From Ancylostoma caninum (taxonomy: Eukaryota > Nematoda > Chromadorea > Rhabditida > Ancylostomatidae), in the NCBI GenBank assembly GCA_037903475.1, contig JBAJFG010000536.1:434001-498000 (forward strand): DNA of 64,000 nucleotides. The letters run 5' to 3'. Made by a program: the position numbers and the translations under genes. Of this stretch, positions 1 to 29,117 are shown piece by piece. The stretch's first letter is position 1. Each line of letters begins with the position of its first letter. A model generated the notes under the pieces. It was not told the DNA's origin, did no database searches, and saw only the letters and a program-made list of their open reading frames with translations.

Positions 1-3000
1 ATTTTTTTGGTTCTCATTATGTAATACTGGAGAGTAATTGATGTTAATCCGAGACGTATAGGTGTGTTTATCATCCTGTAGCAGGAATCATGAATATTTC
101 TAGGAAGTTTGTGACCTACCTGCTCTTCTATGTAATTCAAATTTTAATCTCAGCCAAAACACCGATGAGCGGTGTTCTTTGGAGGATTCTACAGGCAAAT
201 GAGTATGCTTCATCCTAACAATTCATCTTACTCATCAGTGATGAAAAACAATGATAAGAACGGCGAGATGTATCATCTTGTTCGGAGAACTCATCCTTAC
301 TAGAGCTGAAACGTTCTCTTCCCGTAAGCCTGCATGAGTCCCGCTGTGGAATCGTTGTCTGATGATTTGCCGATTTTCACACCAAGTTAATTATCGACGT
401 CAGTTGCTGTCGTGCGCTAAACATTCTGCATTTCTCCGTAATTCAAGAATCACTGTTTCGGATTATTGCTTGAACTTCTCTTAGACGTATGAATATATTA
501 AGTTTTGGAACTGCTGCTCTGACGTGCAGTGTGCTTTTTCTAGGGTCTGTTTTGCGGTCAGGATCAGTATTGCTCCCTTGCTTTCTCAATTCCCGCTTGA
601 CGCCACTTAACGCCATGGAAATTATCGAAGAAAATCGTCAAACTCGCTGCTTTTAGACTCATACTTCTTTATTTCTCACCTTTTTGGCTCGTTTGACTCA
701 TTGCGTTCGTGCTAACCTCATCGTCGTCATTTAATGTCATCGGTATTTTGTGGAACCAAGTGCTAAACCAATCAGATCTCCTTGCCTTCTGTTGTTGTTA
801 CTTTGGCTGTTCCAGCAGTTAACGCTACATTTCGGAAGGTTTGTTTATAGCCGGTTACAAAAACGACAATCGTTCAGTATTTACGCATTTCGACTGCATT
901 TCTCGCCTGCCTTTCCAAACACGGCACTATTTCTCGCGTTCTCTCTTTCTCTAATATCTTCGCGATCATATTTTTCGGTGAAACACACTACATATAGCTA
1001 GCCATTGGCCGACATAGGCCGTTTTCTCGCTACTGGATCGTCCTTCCCTCTTCTGGAGTTATTGGGCGAAATGAAAAGTCAAATAGGGTTGTTTGGAATT
1101 GAAGGGGTTTTCCCGGAAGAAAAAATGGTAGAAGACAATAGCTTGTTCGCCTGGAATATGGCTTACCCAGAGCTTCCTTTTCGCCTTTTCGTCAATGGCT
1201 CCGGCTTCTCTAATCCTTTTGTTGTTTTTACTTCTATTTCGCGTAATTGCGGTGACTTCTCCCCGTGAAGAGAAACTTTTGAGCGTCAGCAGTAGATTTA
1301 CGCATTTTTTGATAAGTTCGGCGTGCGGCCGGGCCGGCGGGCGCTCGCATGTCCGGCGGCGGCGGTGGCGGCGGCTGTCACGTCGAGGCCGGACTTATTC
1401 GCATTTTGAGCCGGTGGTCGCCTCGCGTGCTACGACGTGTGAGCTTGAATCATTTCGAGTGCCGGAATTGCTCAGCGCGTATGAAGTGGAATCCCTCGGG
1501 GAGCGCTCCATCTCACGCTCATAATCGAGCATATTGGGTGCATCGTCGTGGTCGCCGGCGGCCGCCCGCGCGTCCCTTCCGCGTTGTTTTCCGCGGCGGC
1601 GGTAGTGTCGCGCGCTAGTGCGGCTGCTCTGTCACACTTTGTTTCTGAAAAGCTCATCGATCCCGACGAGGCGACGAGCCGCCGGCCTCGTCATGCTCAT
1701 CTGCTGACAGTAGCTGGCGCCGCCGAGCCGCCGAGGCGGAAGTCGGCGCCAACGCTCACTTCTGACGCGCGGGCGGCCGCTTGACTTCTGTGCGCATGCC
1801 GTTGCGTGTGTCGTGTGTGTGTGCAAAATTGTGTTATTCTAGCGCGGCTCCCCCCATTCAGTCACCTCCGCCCGTCCCCGCCTCGGCCCTCCTCACCAGA
1901 CGAGCTCTTTTTGTCCTCGCCTCGGTGTCCTTCTCCTCTCTCCAACTATATCGCCTCCCACTCAGAAGCCCGCTGTCGGATATTGAAAGTAAATCTGCTC
2001 ACTTTTTCCAGTGGTCCTTGCTCTTTTTTCGCAACCTCTTGGCGTTGAGAATCGCGTTCTGACTGCCAGTTTCGCTTTCAAAGCTTTGCTGGAGTTGTGG
2101 TTATACTTCCTATTCATTTGAGGGTGACAAACCCATAATTTACAAGGGCACTTCCATCGCATCAAGGTCAGTAAAGAAAAACTTCATCATTCTCATCCAC
2201 TGATACTAGCTGGCAATTAGCCAATATCAAATGCGTATTTTTTCTGCGAAAATACCCCTTCAGCAACTTAATTCGTACATGAAGGATATGACCACACTTT
2301 TTCTATTTCGTAATGGACGCTAATTAGTAGAGTGCGGGTTTGATTTTTCATCTCTACGCTAAAACTAAAGTCTTCACTTTTCTGAAATTCATCATTAGAG
2401 AACGTTTTTCTGGTATGATTGTTGGCAAAAAGAGGTTTTTTTATAATCTTTTTTTTTCTTGTTTTTTTTTTCAGTAAATGGTAGTCAAGCTTGTGCAACC
2501 ATTACTTGAAATTACTACAATCTTGGCATATAAATGCGGCTTTAAAAAAGTCCAGTATGTAAATTCTATTAGTTTCAAAGTTATTCTTTTCTTTTTCGAA
2601 TTATTAGCGTTTAATAACATAATCATACATCATCATAATTGATTGATATCATTTGATATCATAATCATTTATTTTGTTTGTTCACCATACGTCAAATACA
2701 ATGACATGCCAAGCAGAAATGAAGCTAATTAGTGGAAGGAAATAATCGCTATGGCGAACAAAAGGGAAGGAATAGCAGGAAATTTTGGAAAAAAATCGAG
2801 AGGATTGTTAGAAAGGAAAAAGGCTAATCTTCCTAAGAAAGTTTCAAGCTGAAGCATAAGTGCAAATATACATCTGATAGTCTATATATCAGAATAGTAA
2901 AGTAATACATACTTTCAGAAGTTTGAGGCAGTTAAGTGTTGAAACTAGCCATTGTTTCTCAAATTTGCAGTTTTTGTCCTCATAGATTATCTATAGGCTT

Positions 3001-6000
3001 GTTCGTTCTCCCGTTTCACTTGTCCCAGTCTTTTCAACCTCAATCTTTTCACTCTGTTGACATTTTCCGCAGTACTTGGACCATAGAATGCTCAGTATTT
3101 CTTACTAGTAATTAGTAGTATCGAGACTTTCTGTCGTTCGAGGTCTTCTTCAATTTCTGCCCATTTCTTGAGCCAAGAAATATCAGTCTTTCGATCGCGT
3201 TGCTTGCCGGAAATGCTCGTCAGACAGTGGTTTTTCTGTTTTCATTGGCACCATTCACCTCTTTTTATTATCGGCCATTATCTGACGCAATTGCTGCTCG
3301 CACAACGGAATGCGATCTACGGAATGAGTTTCGACGTGATATTACCCTAGCGGATAGTTCAATTTTCAGTGTCTAGTCACAGATTTTTTTCTACCATCAG
3401 TAGGTTGACCACCGACCGGAGAGGTTTCTCGTCATTTAACCATTTTTGAGTGAAATTTTGTAGGAAATGTAATCAGGTGATATATCATACGCTGCTGAAT
3501 GAGAAAGCTGTTGGCAAGAACAACAAGACGGGATGAGAGGTGCGGTATTCGAATGATCCTGACAGCAGGAGGCGGCCATCCGTTATTTTTTCACTGTTTT
3601 CAACATTCCGTTCACCTCTACTTCACTTCCTCTTTTTTTTTATTTGTAACTTTTCTTACTTGAATCCCTCATTTTCACGAATCTTCCTATCCTGATATTG
3701 GTTTCCGTAAGTAGCCTTCTCCTTGCCATCAATTGACCTGATCCCGTATGCATCATTGGGGATTACTCAGGTGAAGATATTAATGCATTCACATTTACAC
3801 CCGTGTTTACCCATACGTGACGCTGTTTATACCCAGTTAACCCATGGGTAATCAAACCCTTGGGTGTGAGGGTCCTTTCAACAGTGCGTGCGGGCCGTGA
3901 GCATACAGCTAGTCCCCAGATGACCAGCTGATAATCATGATTGAGAGCAGCATGAGAGGTTTATTCAGCTTCTGTGCAGTCCCATTCATTGTAGTGGCTC
4001 TACAGGGTTGAAGATGTAGGAAAATAGGGTCCAATTGCGGTTTTTATGGGAAAATAAATAAGGTAATTAAACCATAGCGTTGTAATTTAAAGGAAGACCC
4101 GAAGAACTGCGATTTGCCAAAACCGCTATTTTTTCCTCAGGAGTACATATGACTTCAAGAACAACCCAGCTGAGCCTGCAAAGGGACCATCACAACTAGT
4201 TCTAATGATGTTCATGCAGAAGGACCGCAGTAGAAACACTACGATTACCCTTAACCGGAACTCACGTTGCTGTTATTCAAAAGAATAGTTGGCTGTGGTG
4301 GTCTTTCCGCAGAATTGTACAGGAATTTCACGCGGAAGTAAAAAAAAGCTGTTTTATAATTCCGAGGGGAGTGTGGTAAAACTGTAGTTGTCGGAGAGGT
4401 TCTGAGCGGGTTTGATGCGGCAATAGCTAGTTTACTGAGTCACATTGAGGAAGAAGTCTCATGATTATCTGATAAAATCGGTCCACAATATGCGATCATC
4501 CGTTAATTATTCTTAATCCATTAAAACTAGATAGATTTCCAGAAGCCAAGTTTATGACCCCTTTCACTTCGCAAGCCCATCGTTTTCTGAGGTTTTTCTA
4601 GGGTGGGCTATGTACGTATTTATCCAGAAATGAGTCAGGAAGCTCTCATCTCATTGAATTCCGCTTAAAATCTTACGAGAAGAAACATCCCTATGAAACC
4701 ACTGAACTACTCATCATAAATGAATTTGGGTAATAACATCTGCCTTTCCGCATCTGGGTTCCAAACTAAAATATGAAGGAGAGGCTAATCTTTCCTCCTC
4801 AATGCACTCATACAGATCCTTGAGCCTTGACATATACTTGCTTTGCCAGTGTGGCAACTAAGTTCCTGAGCTTGACGATATGCAATAATTGAAAATTATT
4901 TTAAAAAAAATCACAACACAAGTGGCCATCCAAACCACGCACAATTTGAAAATGTAGTGCCTTCCCATTTTTGTGACAGCTTTTCTGCCCGCTGTGACCA
5001 GGTTTCCAGTTCATAGAAATGCATGAGATGTGTTTAGAGGTTAACAAACTCTACAAGTCGTTGCTTTTCTAATTGATGATATAGTCATCAGAGCAAGTAT
5101 TATTTAATTAGTGCAATATCTGCTCAAATAGAAAATCTACAGGGAACTCCCCGGGCACAGGAGTTTAGAGGGCCAGGCGCAGCGCCTTCTGCTATCATAT
5201 GATGCAGAACCAACGTAAAATCAATATGTCAAAAATTGGTGAAATTTGTGGAAGCAAGCCCAAGAACTTAGTTGCCATACTAATATGTTAAGCCATTGCT
5301 GACTAAGCCTTTAATAAAGGCGTAAGGAAGCACCCTTTCAAAGGTAGACTGACATAGAATCCCCTGTTCATTTTGGGATTTATTCCTCAAAAGCAAAGCT
5401 TGTGGAAGTTTCTTCTCAAATATTTTGATGTAATCTTAGGTATCCGATCATGACAAGCACGGTCACATTGTTAACCAAAGCCACAGAAAAGTTTTTAGGA
5501 ATATCCAGCACGGTAGCTAGACACCAGTAAGAGCATGTAAACGGAGCGGACCTACGGCATGACGTATGAGCCCCGTCCAGACACGTCCTCATTGTTAAAG
5601 ACGACGATGACGTCGTGCGTCGAGCAGAATTCGGGCTGTCAGGTCGTCGTCACCTATGCAGAAGCGAAGCGCCAAAAAGGACGCGCGTTTTTGCCGCGCG
5701 CTTCCGGTTGAGTTCGCGTCATCGGAGGTCGTTTCAGATGTTCCATGCACTGTAATAAACAAGGCAGACGCCAAGGAATATTGAAGCACGGCGTCGACAG
5801 CGCGGCTGCAGCAACGAACAGCTGACACGCGCCGACGAGCGCCGGCTTCCGCCAACGACGGATTCGCTGGTCTCGGCAACTATGAAGCTGAAACCCTGGA
5901 TGAACTCCGTAAATGTCTGAGATGAAGGCGGAGACAAGTCATTTCCCGTTTTCTGTTGTCCGAACATATTTTCGCTGCTTCTTTGCTTCGTGCTTCTTCT

Positions 6001-7086
6001 TCTAGGAATTCTACGAATAATTCTCAGCTCAAATTTCAGCCGGAATCCTTTGAGAGGAAGTCGCGTCATTCAATCCAGAAACAATTCTGTATTTCTCGAA
6101 AAGTCTAAGTTCAAAGTGGTTCTTTGAATATCATTTCTATCCATTTGTGAACCAAGTAGTGAGCAACAACTGTTTTGTGCTTCTTCAGCAGTTCTTACCA
6201 AGACAAAAACCCTTTAGCCTTTTTATCAAGACAAAATTCATCCGAATGCTCGTATTCGGTTCCAGAAGGTTTCTTTTTTCTTCCTTTCCCGTAAAAGTTT
6301 CTTTTTCTTGAATTTTTTCGAATGTTTCATAAGATCTTTTTTTTTGCGCTGGAGCATGATAATCACCCAGTCGTTTTTTTTTCTAATTACAAATCAAAGG
6401 GGGCGCGGAAGATACATCAAAGCAATACGTAATCTATCAAAGTGATGCTGTAAAAAATTGCAAGTCTAGGAGCAGTGAAATTCTCCAAAAACAAATCCAA
6501 CAATCCGAATGTCTTCGGTTTTTGAAACTTTAGCATGTTGACTGTTATGTGAGATTCTTATACCAACTAGTTTTCAGACGGAAATTTTATTAGCGACCTG
6601 ATGTTTTGGTTCCATCGCCGGGCTAGGCGCTAGATTTTTCGGGTCAGCATCGTTCCAGATTTTTTGCGGATAGCGATAGAGCGAAGGCGGGGGAATCACT
6701 TGTAAAAAATCAAAAGTTATTCGCTATATTTTGCATTGCGCTTAGATCCGAACCACTCATTACATAATAACGTCAGCCGTGGGGTTCAGACCCTAATCTG
6801 AAAAGTCAACACCCAAGGATTTACTCTTCAAAGGCAGTCCCTGAGAACCGCATGATAATTCTGCGAAACCATAATCAAACCTGTTTACCGTCCATTCAAG
6901 GTCCGAATGCATCTCTGTGGTTGGCCGGGGTAAAAGTTTTGATGCTCGTACTAACCATTGGTGGATTTGCATTGTGTCAGCTCATGTACCCTGGGTAGCC
7001 CCAATGATGCATCCGGCCCCAGAAATCCGTGAATACCGCGCCGCATGGGTGCGTACTTCCTGCCCATATTCCCTGAGCTAACAAAA
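1..7086. other. Non-coding flank with GC-rich patches, no gene recognised
   Basis: I see no exon chain or conserved protein here. Short open frames exist (for example 750-1001 and 1195-1784) but they are low-complexity or arise from GC-rich DNA. Two GC-rich, CpG-rich blocks stand out from the AT-rich background, near 1320-1800 and 5560-5880. They could be promoters or unannotated 5' exons, possibly of a gene lying outside the window. A diverged block near 3780-3860 has CCCATGGGT-type words that recur near 14320-14450, so it may be an old repeat. Confidence 0.4.
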
Positions 7087-7224
7087 AGATTCATGAAAGC
7101 ATAACCAGGCTAGTAAACTAATTTTCTTGCGTATTTTAGCAATACGTAATCTATCGTAATCTATGCTATAATCAATAACGCTGACAATCATGGTTTTGAT
7201 TAGCTATTGTTTCATGGATCCCAG
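7087..7224 (+). repeat. Small MITE, family 1 (copy 1)
   Basis: The element starts with GATTCATGAAAGC and ends with the imperfect inverted partner TTTCATGGATCCCAG. The inner parts of both arms match the copy at 16450-16603 and, in the opposite orientation, the copy at 32653-32790. No coding capacity. It is read as a non-autonomous DNA transposon (MITE) from the shared arms. The exact ends and target duplication are not clear. Confidence 0.6.
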
Positions 7225-7834
7225 TAGAGCACCATATCCACATGCCAGGAAGCTGGAAAACCCTCGACTAACAAGTCAGGCCGTGCATGACTTGTCAAAA
7301 GCCTCTCTGCGATCTCTGCGTAGCAGCACAACAGTGATCACTATCTTCTGAAACGACTGCACATGCAAATTTATTGCATCTGCGTGCGTGCGCCTGATAT
7401 GCGTGCGTTTGAGGGTGCACAGAGAAGAAAAACGGTTGAGTATTCACAAGTAGCAAGATAGCAACGAGTACGACAAGAAACAGAACTTGCACGCAAGGTC
7501 ACAGCGGTTTTTTCATAGCTAAACACGGCCCTCGAAGCTCGTGCAAGAAGTATGAATTGACCCCTGCGCTCCAGTATTTACCTTTTCATGACCTTCGCTC
7601 CATACAGGTCAAGATCTAACCATTGGATGGTCTTCAAAAAATCCTTTCGGCACCGGCGTCCTTCTGAAGAAACCGCTTCAGTGATCCCATTATCGCTCTT
7701 CGAACTGTCTGTAAACCCAGCTCTATGAAGCCGTCTGCATCTGTCTTTGTATTAGTAACTGTAACTGTAGTTGTTCATAAATGCAGCTCCATACTCCTTT
7801 TACAACGAACCACGCTATAAATTCACGTTTCCTT

Positions 7835-8064
7835 TAGTGGGATTCATGAAAGTTCCTGGAAAGGCACTACTCCATCCGCAGGCCTATGATGGACGAGTTT
7901 TTCGAGCAAAAATCAGTGTTTTTATCCGAAAGTACTGTTAGAGCAAGGCAAAGAAATGGATGCTAAGAGAAGTGGAGTGCGCCTTCTTTTTTAAGCCAGA
8001 AAACTTCTAGCTTGTACACAACCGGGAAATCTACAGCGCCTGGGAACGTTCGTGATCCCACTAC
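7835..8064. repeat. Small MITE, family 2 (copy 1)
   Basis: Left end TAGTGGGATTCATGAAAG and right end TTCGTGATCCCACTA form imperfect terminal inverted repeats of about 30 bp, each continuing into a GTTCC(T/C)GG block. A second copy lies at 31180-31388. About 230 bp, no coding frame, inserted about 0.8 kb upstream of the jph-1 start codon. Confidence 0.6.
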
Positions 8065-8890
8065 TACTTTCTCGTTGTTTAAGGTGTGTTAAACCTCTGT
8101 AAAATTCCTTTGGTTTTTGAACCCACGAGGCCAACACTTCGGAGAGAGCTAGGAGAAGAAGTTACTGCCGTTCTGCAGAAGTAAATATTCCAGTGGACAA
8201 TGTAAGCACAAGATCCACTCAGACAACTTGGTCTGCTCCACTTTTGTGTGTTTTGCCTGACTCATTGCCTCCTGGCCAGAAACACCGAAAATTCATCACC
8301 TGCAGACGATCCACGGGTGATCCTTGGAGGGAACTATCCCAAAAAGTAGATGGATGTGTTTGGTGCAGGTCACCCCAGTATGCTTGGCCGGCGATGGCCT
8401 TGGACTTTTTGTCGTCGCCGTCGCCGGTGGCGGACCATGGCACGCGTCGTCGTCGTCCGAAAAGAGAAAATCGCGGAGAGCAGTGCGGAATCGCGAATAA
8501 ACATCCTCCCACTCGGCGTCTCTCTTTTTCCTGGCCTCTTCCCTCCCAACCAACACACTCCCCACCCTTCATCCCGTGCGTTGTAATCTGCTGCTCCTGT
8601 GCTGTATTGATCTATCGGCCTAGGAAATTGTGTGCCTCTACCTCACTCTCACGCTTCGTCCCCGTTATCCTCGACGTCGTCGGCGTGGTCGTCGTTGTGG
8701 CACGATTATTCCACCGTTTTGTTCCAGGTAAACCACCGACACTTCCACCTCTACGACGCAGATATCGATCCGTGTTGATCGTCTTTTCGGGGAGAGACTT
8801 TCATACGCTCATCGATTTCTCGATCCATTGATTATCGGCGCCGCCCCAACTAGTCGTATATCGATCGTATCGATCGGTGTCTAACTTCCA
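8065..8890 (+). promoter_or_regulatory. Probable jph-1 promoter and 5' UTR region, GC-rich
   Basis: The stretch 8390-8890 is clearly richer in G+C and CpG than the flanks and runs straight into the jph-1 start exon. Both strands carry long open frames here (212 codons on plus at 8193-8831), which is expected in GC-rich DNA and shows no conserved domain. I see no strong trans-splice acceptor between 8831 and 8898, so the 5' UTR probably extends back into this block. No TATA box or factor site can be assigned with confidence. Confidence 0.4.
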
Positions 8891-8897
8891 ATGGGAG

Positions 8898-25287
<16,390 letters not shown>

Positions 25288-27365
25288 CTTACTCACTCTG
25301 CTGCCATGGTGTCTACAGGTCCTTCGTGTCCCTTTCCCCCTAGAGATTGCTTGTTCACTGTTCTATGCGCTGCGTCACGACGCTGACGTGGCCGGCCCGC
25401 CCCTTACGTCTTCTTTCGCAGCGACGTCATCGCGGACGATCGCGGCCCCGCCTCTTTCAGGGAGATTTCCAGTCATAAAGCTCCTTATGCATGTCATTCC
25501 CTCTCACTTTTGCTCCACTCCGTATGTTTCATTGTCTGTCTAGTTGAGGAGGTGTACACATTCCCACATGCTCTGCCCCGGGAGTTCGTGAGAATCCACG
25601 CATGGCACCTTGTGAGTCGCCCGAGGGAACGCCGCCGCCTGCTTCCGGGCTCATCTCGACGGGTGCTTGTCCCTTCTTCTCTGTCCCCGCCACGATTCTG
25701 TTATTTATTGTGTCCGCATGCTGCCCCCGCGTGCGCGTAGTCCACGGTTGGCGAGGCGGTGGCCGGCGCCCGTCCCCGACCGTCGCAGCCGCCGGCGCCA
25801 TCGTCGCCAACGAACGTAGTGTCTATATCGAAGAAACTCAATTCTCTCGCGATGCCCACACTCAACTCAGTCACGAGGTTGTCTGAGTGACACGAACAGA
25901 ACCTCGAATCTGTCGGGACATTCGATCCATTCGCTCACTGTCGTTACTCTACCGCATATTGTATTTTGCACGACGGCGTTCTGCTGCGTCTTCTCTCGCT
26001 ATGATCTAAGTCACCAGCAGGACGTCGTCCCACTTCGGTCATATTTATTTTGCAATATTTTTTGATTGTATTGGGAAACAGTTGTAAGTTAAGTGCAGAG
26101 TTAGTCCCAGTTTCGATGGATTTTTCTAGAAGTCTATTAATGAGGATGTTGTGAGTCCTTGTATCTGCCGTTGTCGAACGAGATCGCCAGGTGTCGCCCA
26201 TCCCCGACTCGACGCCCCGTCAGACGACACCTCGCGACACTCCAGCGAAAATTTCTATCGTTTGCTAAGATGTTACTGGCGTTTTATTACAAATAATATT
26301 ATGCATCGAGGCCTTATAAGAGAGTATCAATCGTTTATTGCATTGACTTTCTCGGATAAAAGTTTGTATGAAGTTGCGTTCTGTTTCTCATGTCATCTGA
26401 AGTTATTATGTATTTTTCATGGTCAGAAGGGAAGAGGAAAGGTGGCCCATTGAAGGCGTAGAGTTAGGACGAAATCGCGAAGGTAGCTTTCTTACCCACT
26501 GAGGTACCATATGTAATGGTCCTGAACAATGTCGTGAAAATAATGATGACAGCTTCTTCGACAGTGTGTTTAAAGGGCCCGTGATAATTTCATCATATCT
26601 ACCCACTAAAAGAATTAGCTTACATTTGGCAGGCATAATCCGGGAACTACAATGACGACAATGGAGGACACAAAATTAGAAGCATCTGAAAGAATAGCTC
26701 CTTTGGAATTGACTCCCAAAACCAAACCCAAATAGTGCTACTTACTGTCCAGAGCACATTGAAATTACTATTTCTTTTCTTTTATTGTTTCTTTAGGATG
26801 TATATTATTTAGTGTTCCGATATATGCACAGCCTGTATTAACTCACATTTGAAGAACGACGGATGATTTCCGCGTCAGAGACCAATTTCGCAGAAAAAAA
26901 CCTTGGCATCAGATGCCTTCAATAGTTCTACACCTATGCGCTGATCACATTGTGCAGTGTAATTTAAAGATGTGTTCCTTCTATAATTCATCAGCAGCAA
27001 TACTATGTGCTCTGGGTTGTTGCCGGCCTACAGCCTTTTAAACGATCTCATCCAACACAAGTAGATGCGAATTGAAAACAAATGGTTAAGTTAGTCTTCT
27101 GGGTCAAAAGTTCTACTTGACCTGACCTATCCAAACATAAATAGGAGGGCTGAAAGCGACTTTGAAGTTGTGAACTAACTCAATGTTCTCCTGATAGAGG
27201 TACAGGCGCTTCAGAAACGAGTCGGTATTGAAATCCTATGCGGAGAGCACAGAGATGCTTTCGACAAGTCGCGCACGTTCTACGTTGTTGGTCGCAGTGA
27301 TTTTTAACTACCTGACATAGTAGTACGGCCCCAGGCAAGATGTGGGAGTACGTGGAATACTTATA
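25288..27365. other. Intergenic; jph-1 3' flank, no gene recognised
   Basis: It begins with the jph-1 3' UTR. A GC-rich block at about 25380-25810 has open frames on both strands without recognisable domains. The rest is AT-rich and shows no exon chain. Confidence 0.4.
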
Positions 27366-27504
27366 GTCTTTCTCAAAAATCCTTGCTTCACGCCGCACCG
27401 CCCGTCAGCTCATCCGCACCGTATCACCTATGCATTGTCATACGTGGTGCGCATGAATGAGCCGGCGAACGGTGCGGCGTGAGGCAAGGATTTTTGAGAA
27501 AGAC
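27366..27504. repeat. Foldback element of about 139 bp
   Basis: Arms of about 55 bp: GTCTTTCTCAAAAATCCTTG on the left and its complement ending GATTTTTGAGAAAGAC on the right. They continue through CACGCCGCACCG with a few mismatches and enclose a loop of about 25 bp. Non-coding. Confidence 0.75.
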
Positions 27505-27770
27505 TTTACGGTCCCATCACTGCGATGCTAATTCCCGGTAAATGGGCTGTGAGCTGGTTAATGGATACGAATCTGAGATGCTGTAAGTGATCCCAAGCAC
27601 GATTACTGAGTCTCGACCAGCATAGCAGCACTGGATCGGGAGAACACCACAAGAGACCCTTCTCGTAGTTCTCGTGCAGACTGTTTCAGGAATTGAGCAA
27701 CAGAAGCTACGCTAACAACAGGTGGAGTCATGGAATATTTTCACACCTCACCTTGCAGACGTCATGCTAT

Positions 27771-28720
27771 TAGGTTGTGTACAAATAAATTGCGTTTTTT
27801 GACGCGTAATTTTTAACGTTCATAATTCTGCTCACACAAAACGTTGCTAAATAATATAGGCACCATTAGAATCTCCACATTTCGGCGAACGCTTCGAACA
27901 TCCATAAATACCCTTGTTGTAGAAATCCGAACATTCGGACTGAATTAGTTCATTGGATGCATTTTCAGCATCGTTCCGGTTGAACACTTTACCCTTGATG
28001 AAGTGGTCGAAGGGCTTGAAAAAAAAGTGCTAATCCGATGGCGAGAGGTCTCAGGAGTATGCGTTCCATAGCGAAGTTCGTTCAACTTCTAGAGCGTTTT
28101 TTGTGAAACGTGATGTCTGGCATTGTTGCGGGATAGGACAAGACCTTCTCTGTTAACCACTGGTGGCCTTGATTACTCCTGTTTTTCATGCATTCTGTCA
28201 TTTCATGACAGTAGTCATCCACGTTGATAATTTCACCCGGGTCCAGAAACTCATAACATAAAATTCTTGCAGAATTCCACCAAACAGTTCCTTTTGTGCA
28301 GCTTCTGCTTCGGAAAAAAAGTTTCGGGGGCTCATCTTTGTTCGACCACAGCAATGAATGTCTGCACTTATTCTACAGGACCCAATTCTCATCGCAGGCC
28401 ATGACCTGTTTGAGGAAGAGCTCGTTCTTGCTCCGCAAAAGCAGCTCTGATGAGATCCGATAGCACTTGAGCCTCTGGTGCGTTCAATTCATGGAGCAGC
28501 CACGGATCCATCTCCTTCACCTCTATAATTTTTTCAGATGCTCGGTAACGGTTCAGTATTACACTTGAACTCCTTTTGCTAAATGAGAACGGTTTTCCGT
28601 AGATCCAACTTCACCAGTGGCTTCAGCAATTGTCAAGTTCACGGATCTGACCTCAACCTGGTCCAACTTCGAAGCTCATGTTCCCTGATGGAAAATTTCG
28701 GAACGAGAGTTGAGTAGTGC
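27771..28720 (-). mobile_element. Decayed mariner transposon (transposase pseudogene)
   Basis: Minus-strand frames hold mariner transposase landmarks in the right order but in shifting frames. DEPPKLFF comes first, then VWWNSARILCYEFLDPGE with the IN..DYC block, then NNARHHVSQKT in place of the usual DNARPH box (so the second catalytic Asp reads Asn), then KPFDHFIKGKVFNRND. An upstream LHELN block (about 28480) also fits. Several frameshifts and stops make it inactive. A possible terminal repeat begins GGTTGTGTACAAATAAATTG at 27773; the other end is not clear. Hookworms are known to carry mariner elements (bandit in Ancylostoma caninum); whether this is the same lineage is untested. Confidence 0.8.
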
Positions 28721-29117
28721 GAATTGAAATGACGTCCGGTCCCTATGCTTTCACATTTTTTCCACATGCCTCCAATGCCTTTTAAACATTCGTTTGTGCT
28801 CGCTTAGTATTTGATCATGAGCATGATAGTTTGCGCAACACACCATTAGTTTCCCTCTCAGATTGTTCACTACTTGCTAGGTCTGCAAAATGAAAATCCT
28901 CCCAGCTAGAGCACTGCGTTCACAAATGAAAAGAATTGCTTCCCTTTCCAATATTTCACGGACCCATTAGTCGGCTGATACATGCATGAGATATGAATGA
29001 GGTATTCTTGAAACATGGTAGAAGCACTATTATTCTCTCTGGCATTTCAATCGACATATCACTAGAACTAAGAGCGAGGACAACTCCACAAAAGACGAAG
29101 TATCGATTGAAAGAGAT

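Noticed and set aside
8193..8831. Long plus-strand open frame (212 codons) upstream of jph-1
   Set aside because: GC-rich DNA with open frames on both strands, no domain, low-complexity Arg/Pro/Ser content; better explained as 5' UTR or promoter.
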